Source: Catonia carolina (lineage: Eukaryota; Arthropoda; Insecta; Hemiptera; Achilidae). Taken from it: a DNA stretch of 64,000 nt. The notes under the pieces are model-generated. The model was not told the origin of the DNA, ran no database searches, and worked only from the letters and a program-made list of their open reading frames with translations. This document shows positions 60,901-64,000 of this stretch, one piece after another (position 1 is the first letter of the stretch; each line of letters starts with the position of its first letter). The position numbers were made by a program, and so were the translations under genes. Where the stretch lies: positions 83,277,969 to 83,341,968 of the forward strand of contig JAQMRL010000003.1 in NCBI GenBank assembly GCA_035578175.1, given 5' to 3'.

Positions 60901-62834
60901 TCTTGTCAAAGCGTTTGTATTATAGGTGTTTGATGGATTTTTTTGACGAAGGGTATTTGCAAATCCGTGTGTAAGGTTTTGTTAACGTAAAGGCGTCCTT
61001 GTATACTATTCCATATTTAATAAAATAATGTTGAACAGATTGATATAGATTATTAAGTTGCTATGTTTTCGAATGATGAGTTAAATATGCATGATGAAAT
61101 AATATGCATTTGAATTGTTCCTAATGGAAGTATGATTGTCACCATAATAATATACATAATGGAAGTATGGTTGTATGGTGACTATTGGGTAAATAAAATT
61201 TAGGGAAAGCCTTTTATTATATATCCAGTAAATAAAATGACTGTTTTTGAGCTAAGTTAGTTTAGTAGAATTGATCATATATTTTGACAACATTAGAACA
61301 TCTTTTAAAAATAAAACTAAGTAATATAAAGTTAATATTGAATTTTTGATTTATTAATTTGTAGTTGACAATAGATTAGTTTACTCATTCCTGGTTAGGT
61401 CTGGCATATTTTCATCATTAATTCTCTTTTTCTCTTCTTTTTTTAGTTTAACGTCCGACTGTTCTGTAATTACTGCTAATGCAGACGGTGAAGGTTGAAA
61501 TGATTTTTTGTAACGAATGAAAATATGCCGTGCCTAAATGGGATTCGAACTCAAGACCGCATGGTGAGAGGCGAGCACGTTACCAACTACGCCAATGCGG
61601 CCGGCATTGTCTTGATTGGAATTCTCTTGATTCGCTTTTACTGTCTGCTTTAGCAGTAATATGGAAAAGTGGGGGACGTAAAATAAAAAAACTTGTTCGG
61701 AGTGTATGTTAAATAAAAAATTGCCTTAATAGTTTACAGAAAAACACCATTCAGTGATAGTACTCTTGTGATTATTAAAATTTTATTACATATGAATTAT
61801 ATATATGTATATTATAACAGAGTACGTTACAAATTCCAAGAGGTAAATGGTGTATACTATTTGAAAAAGAACGCTTTGTTTAGTAGTTTTTGAAAACGTA
61901 GCGAATGCGAGATTATCCTGGTTGTCAAGTAAAATAAATTGTTTGTAGTGATTTTTTGCATTTTACTAATGTTGGTTTCTTTTCTTTGCAGATCTTGCGG
62001 CTATACGTAAATTATTAGAATCAGAGTCAAGTACAGGTACTTGTCCTAGTTGTAATATGCCATTCGACAAAGGGAAGAAGAGGAAATTGATTGACACTTG
62101 CGGTCACGAAAGGTGTTATTCTTGTATGTTCCGAAATGAAGCTTGCCCGCTTTGCTCCGCTGAAGAGACAGGTATGTTATTCATTTAGTTAATAATTATT
62201 TCATGTATCAATGTTTATTAATTAGTGTTTTTTCTTCGAATGTGTTTATATTTTGAAAAGCAAACGTAAATTTTTATTTAAAAAAATAATTGTTTACAAA
62301 AGTAAAAGGTTGTTTTATTTTTCAAGTTATTTTTGAAAAGCAAACAATAACATCGAAGCTACTAAAATTACCCATTCTGTTTTTGATCAGAGTTTAGTCT
62401 ATAGTTTTATTTTATTAGATGATTTTATGTGTATTCTTAGTGGCTCGCTTTCTTACCCAAAAAAGTATTTGGGAGATCCCTTGCTTTTACGTTCTCTTAT
62501 TAATGATTGATATGCTAAATAGATCAATAGAATTTCAATTCATACAATCAAGTGCTATCTCTTAAAATATTTAATTTCGATTTTTTAAATTTATCCAATC
62601 AAATTGCTTCTTCAGGAGATAAGTGATTGGATTTTAAGTTTTTCATTGTCTTTGTACGATCGAGTAAAAAGGTTGATTTATTAAGAAAACAAAATTTATT
62701 CTTTTATATTTTTACTTTCTGTTGCCCTATATAAATTATAGTGAAGGAAAGTATTGGTATTATGGTGAATTTTCACCTAAAATGCACGTTTTCAGGCCCC
62801 ATGAAACAAAAAAACCATGTTTTTACCAGTCGGT

Positions 62835-62878
<44 letters not shown>

Positions 62879-63785
62879 AAAATATTTCAAGAACGAAATC
62901 GTAGGAAACTGAAACTTGTACCTTAGGAACCGAGAGGGGTAAATTTCTTCAACATTTTCTTCAGAATCAGTCAATCGGAAGTAGTAGTTTATTCGTGCAG
63001 TTTTTTCACTTTTTTGCAATTTTTTTTAAAACGACCCCTACCATTTTATTTAAAACGCCTTAATAGTGCAGTTTTTGTTCTCTACAAGGTAAAGTAAGCG
63101 GTTTGTCTGCTGAAATTCGAGAGGGGCCGTGCACTTGTGCTATTTTTTTTTAAGATTGGAGCCTTAGTATGCACTTTACGAAAGTAGACTATAACTTAAG
63201 TTATAGAAGATTAAAAACCCCTAAAAATGTTATTTCAATCAATTTTTCTTCAGAGCTTAATTTAGCTTCAATAATTAGTGATTTTTTTATAGATTGCTCA
63301 TCAAAATCTTTGTCCAACGGATGTTGTTTTTCATTTATCGTTATGTTAGAGCATGACTCATGATTAGAATTAGGTTATGTTCTCTGCTATTGACACCGCT
63401 AAGAGAACGTCGTGTGAAAGTTTCACACCGGATTTTTAATCAACTGTTAGACCTACATGAAATTGTATAAATCTGAACTCCATATTATTCCTCACTGTAG
63501 TTTCAATGGAACAGAAAACCTAGTTTTAATTTTATCAATTTTAACACCTCGCTCGATAATTTTTCTTACTAATCATAATAAGGAACATTGAAGGTTTTTA
63601 TCTCTGATTTCGGTCTGAATTGTTTTTCTCATTTGATTTCAGTTTTACCAGCGAAAAAATTGTCAGGTTCTCTGATTGGGTCAGACTCGTTAATACCTGA
63701 TTCGAAATTATCATCCAGTTCAGGTGGAGGTTCTGGTGGGCGGACTCAGGTTAAAACCAACGGACATTTCACCACATACATGCAG
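45918..63785 (+). CDS. RING-finger protein, N-terminal 116 codons, join(45918..45942,61992..62171,63643..63785), 3' incomplete
   Basis: Three exons join in a single open frame with consensus splice sites (AAG|GTATGT ... TTTGCAG| ; CAG|GTATGT ... TTTCAG| ; CAG|GTAAGA). The protein begins MDFDCILEDLAAIRKLLE and then has a complete C3HC4 RING: C26-x2-C29-x15-C45-x-H47-x2-C50-x2-C53-x6-C60-x2-C63. A Ser/Gly-rich low-complexity stretch follows (about residues 75-105). RING fingers of this spacing bind two zinc ions and usually recruit an E2 ubiquitin-conjugating enzyme, so an E3 ligase or a RING scaffold role is the family expectation; the substrate is unknown. The start is the only ATG before the first donor in this frame and sits in A-rich context (AAAAATGG). 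The C-terminal part lies outside the window, so the specific family was not identified. Intron phases are 1, 1 and 0. The exons are clearly more GC-rich than the surrounding introns. Seen: exons, ligands and splice sites. Inferred: ligase activity. Confidence 0.88.
46680..46800. repeat. Dispersed repeat shared with 48181-48330
   Basis: GTACATTGTGAA..TTGTAAAT, AAAGAATGTGT and ATATG(G)AAATAAAGTTTT occur in the same order at 48235-48320. Unclassified family. Confidence 0.55.
46797..47082. repeat. Tandem duplication of a 140-bp unit
   Basis: Two copies (about 46797-46938 and 46939-47082) are nearly identical, each containing TTGGTCTGTAAAAATTATAG, AGATTTCGCC, GGAGGGCATCCCC and CGTAAGATGTACACTTATTT. 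Their similarity suggests a recent duplication inside intron 1. Confidence 0.88.
47395..47520 (+). repeat. Diverged tRNA-SINE fragment
   Basis: AAACCGGGTTCAATATCCGG, then TTAGGATCTGTAAAATTG, resembles H2/H3 heads. The tail is not recognisable. Confidence 0.45.
47590..47745 (+). repeat. tRNA-SINE, head H3 with tail B-like end
   Basis: AGGGGTCCCGGATTCAATTC, GGTCAGGTCTGGTATTTTTCC and the tail GTGTTAGCGGTAATTTCC followed by AGTTGGACGTAAAACTAAAA. Confidence 0.65.
47765..47924 (-). repeat. tRNA-SINE, head H2 with tail A
   Basis: Duplication ATTTATTT (47757-47764 and 47925-47932). Contains GGGGATTGAACCCGGC and the tail block AGCCGTATCAACAGCTTGG. Confidence 0.78.
48181..48330. repeat. Dispersed repeat shared with 46680-46800
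   Basis: Second copy of the unclassified repeat described at 46680; the pair are direct repeats 1.5 kb apart. Confidence 0.55.
48331..49744. other. Intron 1 sequence without recognised repeats
   Basis: Very A+T-rich; nothing assigned. Confidence 0.55.
49745..49900. repeat. Dispersed repeat shared with 20145-20300, possible LTR fragment
   Basis: CCGTACGCACACACATTATT, CAACCGGTTTTGTAAC, TTGAAACGGTCC and ACAAAGGC match the other copy with indels. Confidence 0.4.
50009..50399 (-). repeat. (AAC)-tailed retroelement copy with target duplication
   Basis: Flanked by the 9-bp duplication AGCTTTTCA (50000-50008 and 50400-50408). It is very similar to the copies at 39.4 and 59.5 kb. The sense ORF begins MNFIIHPDPVVNEVM. 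Confidence 0.86.
50409..53362. other. Intron 1 sequence without recognised coding regions
   Basis: A tRNA-like stretch (about 51710-51780, GTGGTAGAGCTGCTACC) and a SINE-like B-box trace near 52070-52105 are weak. Otherwise unassigned. Confidence 0.45.
53363..54385 (-). mobile_element. HINE-like element split by a jockey fragment
   Basis: The right end (hairpin GGTGTGAAACACTCACACGAC) lies at 53363 and the core resumes at about 54127 with TTTGTTGTAAAATGCATACTAAGGCCG. The interval 53570-54126 contains an RT remnant and unrelated sequence. The 5' end of the element is lost. Confidence 0.68.
53571..53890 (+). pseudogene. Jockey-like RT fragment, degenerate
   Basis: Across frameshifts it reads PIWG..SQLYCCAKSSVLAKIQRFQSKLLR, then TNKTLHSDLNVPYINDVFLKLYIQNLGRNS. 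It aligns in order with the jockey fragment at 56.4 kb (IEILQRFQSKVLRIILNAPWYITNADIHRDLDV). It is embedded in a HINE-like copy. Confidence 0.7.
54500..54962 (+). mobile_element. Canonical Helitron-like 3' end
   Basis: The sequence ends GCGAAGCAAAGCGAGCAGG, then GGCGT and CTAG followed by T (CTAG at 54959-54962). CTRR ends preceded by a GC-rich hairpin and inserted 5' of a T are the signature of canonical Helitrons. The 5' TC terminus was not identified, so the left limit is arbitrary. Non-coding. Confidence 0.55.
55204..55563 (+). repeat. (AAC)-tailed retroelement copy with target duplication
   Basis: Flanked by the 11-bp duplication ATCATTGAAAA (55193-55203 and 55564-55574). This copy shows the 5' hairpin TGCCCGTAACGGGCA clearly. 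The shared ORF is broken here. Confidence 0.86.
56240..56903 (-). pseudogene. 5'-truncated jockey-like retrotransposon, ORF2 end plus 3' UTR
   Basis: The open frame reads HLDRGLTWRKHIQMKRKQLDL...LLYKSMLKPIWTYGIQLWGTAS...IEILQRFQSKVLRIILNAPWYITNADIHRDLDVQTV and stops at 56448. This is the thumb and post-RT region of jockey-clade ORF2. A 3' UTR of about 200 bp runs to an A-rich end near 56240. Upstream of HLDRGLTW the coding sequence is lost. The frame is still intact, so the insertion may be fairly young. Confidence 0.87.
57610..57698 (+). repeat. tRNA-SINE fragment, head H3
   Basis: CTTCAGGGATCCCGGGTCAG followed by GGGGCAGCTCTGATATTTTT. The B box is damaged by a small deletion. Confidence 0.45.
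57710..57886 (+). repeat. tRNA-SINE, head H1 with tail B
   Basis: Duplication ACCAAATAGGT (57699-57709 and 57887-57897). The head and body match the copy at 22777-22966 through CATTTCATCCTTCAC. The tail is then GTCTGCATTAGCAGTAATTG, AACAGCCGGACATTAAA. Confidence 0.85.
57888..58967. other. Intron 1 sequence without recognised repeats
   Basis: A+T-rich; nothing assigned. Confidence 0.5.
58981..59458 (-). pseudogene. AAG-tailed endonuclease-RT fragment
   Basis: Open frame NEFERICRTISRTLGKRPRKVTKLKFYKVTAAPVTLYGSEAWTTTKTQERRIQTAEMRFLRRTKG...ELGIYNLNEKI, then a broken stretch ending CEFGTGCGLILAWKK and a purine tail (AAG)n. It is preceded by target sequence ATTGATGAATTTA (58968-58980). TLYGSEAW and AEMRFLRR are typical of arthropod endonuclease-RT LINEs. 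Confidence 0.82.
59472..59871 (-). repeat. (AAC)-tailed retroelement copy adjoining an RT fragment
   Basis: Flanked by TTGATGAATTT at 59461-59471 and 59872-59882. Its repeat tail abuts the 5' end of an AAG-tailed RT fragment of the same orientation, and a further copy of the target sequence lies beyond that fragment (58968-58980). The sense ORF starts MDFIIQPDPVVNEVK. Confidence 0.85.
60195..60315 (+). repeat. tRNA-SINE, head H3
   Basis: TACGTCAGGGGTTCCGGGTA, CGATTCCCGGTCAAGTCTGG, then CATCGTCTGCATTATTATTA, a tail B-like start cut short. A further SINE (60325) follows almost directly. Confidence 0.6.
60325..60490 (+). repeat. tRNA-SINE, head H2 with tail A
   Basis: GTCTCCGTAGCGTAGTGG, B box GGGTTCGCTTCCCGG and the tail GGCGCTAATAAACTGTTGATG followed by TTTTAAATAAAATT. 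Confidence 0.75.
60530..60742 (-). other. ORF with one predicted membrane segment, antisense in intron 1
   Basis: The minus-strand frame reads YRSHAYYVNTITTMIIGF, then TICVIFTVVNKREIKDEKIL and a Glu/Lys-rich end. A hydrophobic segment of about 20 residues followed by a positive, then charged, tail looks like a membrane anchor. No good splice acceptor lies upstream. It could be an exon of a nested gene, a retropseudogene piece or chance. Confidence 0.25.
60760..61379. other. Intron 1 sequence without recognised repeats
   Basis: A+T-rich; nothing assigned. Confidence 0.5.
61429..61619 (-). repeat. tRNA-SINE, head H1 with tail B
   Basis: Duplication AATTCTCTT (61420-61428 and 61620-61628). Same head and tail B as the copy at 57710-57886. 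It lies 370 bp before the RING exon. Confidence 0.85.
61629..61700 (+). repeat. Solo SINE tail B
   Basis: GTCTGCTTTAGCAGTAATATGG, then GTGGGGGACGTAAAATAAAAAAA. Only the tail region is present, as in a 5'-truncated insertion. Confidence 0.6.
61992..62171 (+). CDS. RING gene exon 2, complete C3HC4 domain
   Basis: This exon has 180 bases in phase 1, flanked by TTTCTTTGCAG and GTATGTTA. It encodes DLAAIRKLLE followed by all eight zinc ligands of the RING. Lysine/arginine residues between the second and third ligand (DKGKKRKLID) make that loop strongly basic. The exon is the best-supported coding segment of the window because the ligand spacing is exact and no stop occurs in frame. Confidence 0.93.
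62714..63433 (+). mobile_element. HINE-like element in RING-gene intron 2
   Basis: The 5' end ACTTTCTGTTGCC and the 3' end AAGAGAACGTCGTGTGAAAGTTTCACACC are both present, with a pure (TG)n core at 62838-62875. The element lies sense to the gene and occupies half of the intron. Confidence 0.75.
62838..62875. repeat. (TG)n microsatellite in a HINE-like core
   Basis: About 19 TG units in RING-gene intron 2, at the conserved microsatellite position of the family. Confidence 0.9.
63643..63785 (+). CDS. RING gene exon 3, Ser/Gly-rich linker
   Basis: This exon has 143 bases after a TTTGATTTCAG acceptor and ends at CAG|GTAAGA. The frame that continues from exon 2 reads VLPAKKLSGSLIGSDS, then a Ser/Gly run, then HFTTYMQ. 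The composition suggests a disordered linker after the RING. The exon is in phase with exon 2 and ends in phase 0, so the gene must continue into the sequence to the right. Confidence 0.85.
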
Positions 63786-64000
63786 GTAAGATCGATAAGT
63801 TTTCTGAATTATTTCTTCAAAATATCCGAACTTTAACACTATTTTACTGTATACTTAAGTCCGGAAAAATTTAAGGTTGTCTAAATTTATTCGTGTGAAA
63901 AATTCCTGGCGGTGAATATTTTCTCAGACCTAGACACAATATATTTTTTCACACCGTCAAAAAGTTTTTATTTCTTATGATATCTGATAAATTATGTACT
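63786..64000 (+). other. Start of intron 3 of the RING gene
   Basis: The sequence after the GTAAGA donor is A+T-rich, contains stops in all forward frames and shows no further exon before the window ends. Confidence 0.75.

Larger units (their letters stand above)
45943..61991 (+). other. Intron 1 of the RING gene (16,049 bp)
   Basis: The intron is bounded by GTATGT and TTTGCAG. It holds a tandem duplication, SINEs with tails A and B, three (AAC)-tailed element copies, a HINE-like copy interrupted by a jockey fragment, a Helitron 3' end, a jockey RT fragment and an AAG-tailed RT fragment. Most of its length is therefore recognisable or likely transposon-derived DNA. An ORF with one membrane segment on the opposite strand (60530-60742) is described separately. 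Confidence 0.75.
62172..63642 (+). other. Intron 2 of the RING gene
   Basis: This 1,471-bp intron runs from GTATGT to TTTCAG. About half of it is a single HINE-like element in the same orientation as the gene (62714-63433). The rest is A+T-rich sequence without recognisable features. Confidence 0.85.

Noticed and set aside
1..64000. CRISPR array, prokaryotic operon or phage region
   Set aside because: No regularly spaced direct repeats with unique spacers and no bacterial gene structure; splice sites, SINEs and LINEs show a eukaryotic genome.

Overview
The window is A+T-rich eukaryotic nuclear DNA with almost no coding capacity, long introns and a dense, layered population of interspersed repeats. 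The repeats are tRNA-headed SINEs, 5'-truncated non-LTR retrotransposons, TTAA- and TA-flanked MITEs and Helitron/Helentron-like elements. Together with one split RING-finger gene with consensus GT-AG introns, this points to an arthropod, most likely an insect with a large TE-rich genome. The order is not determined from the sequence. No bacterial gene, operon, CRISPR array or rRNA is visible.

The one convincing host gene lies at the right end on the + strand. A 25-nt coding exon (45918-45942) is joined across a 16-kb intron to a C3HC4 RING exon (61992-62171). That exon is joined across a 1.5-kb intron to a Ser/Gly-rich exon (63643-63785), and the gene continues beyond the window. All three exons splice in one open frame of 116 codons. 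Everything else is repeats or unassigned non-coding sequence.

Layout. 0-9 kb: tRNA-SINE T1 with a perfect 12-bp target duplication, (AAC)-tailed retroelement copies, a full-length Helentron-like (HINE-like) element with an 81-bp alternating purine-pyrimidine core, and a piggyBac-like MITE. 9-20 kb: a jockey-like 3' end, two more HINE-like copies in tandem orientation, an AAG-tailed RT fragment, a DUF4817-type mariner-superfamily remnant with about 100-bp TIRs, and a large inverted repeat. 20-32 kb: T1 SINEs, SINEs nested in older elements, RT fragments (one split by a TTAA MITE), and a 440-bp near-perfect palindrome containing a hammerhead-like core. 32-45 kb: a pogo/Tigger-like MITE, a T1 SINE carrying three further elements (two of them one inside the other), more RT remnants and a second copy of the piggyBac-like MITE. 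45-64 kb: the RING gene, whose first intron holds several more of these families.

How the parts relate. The mobile elements appear to depend on each other. One SINE tail matches the 3' end of a LINE in the same window, and the same SINE head and body occurs with a second, unrelated tail. HINE-like copies carry paired sub-terminal inverted repeats plus a 3' hairpin. Nested insertions give a relative order of activity: older HINE-like, T1 SINE and LINE copies are hit by TTAA MITEs and tRNA-SINEs. All calls were made by eye from the sequence; no database search was possible.
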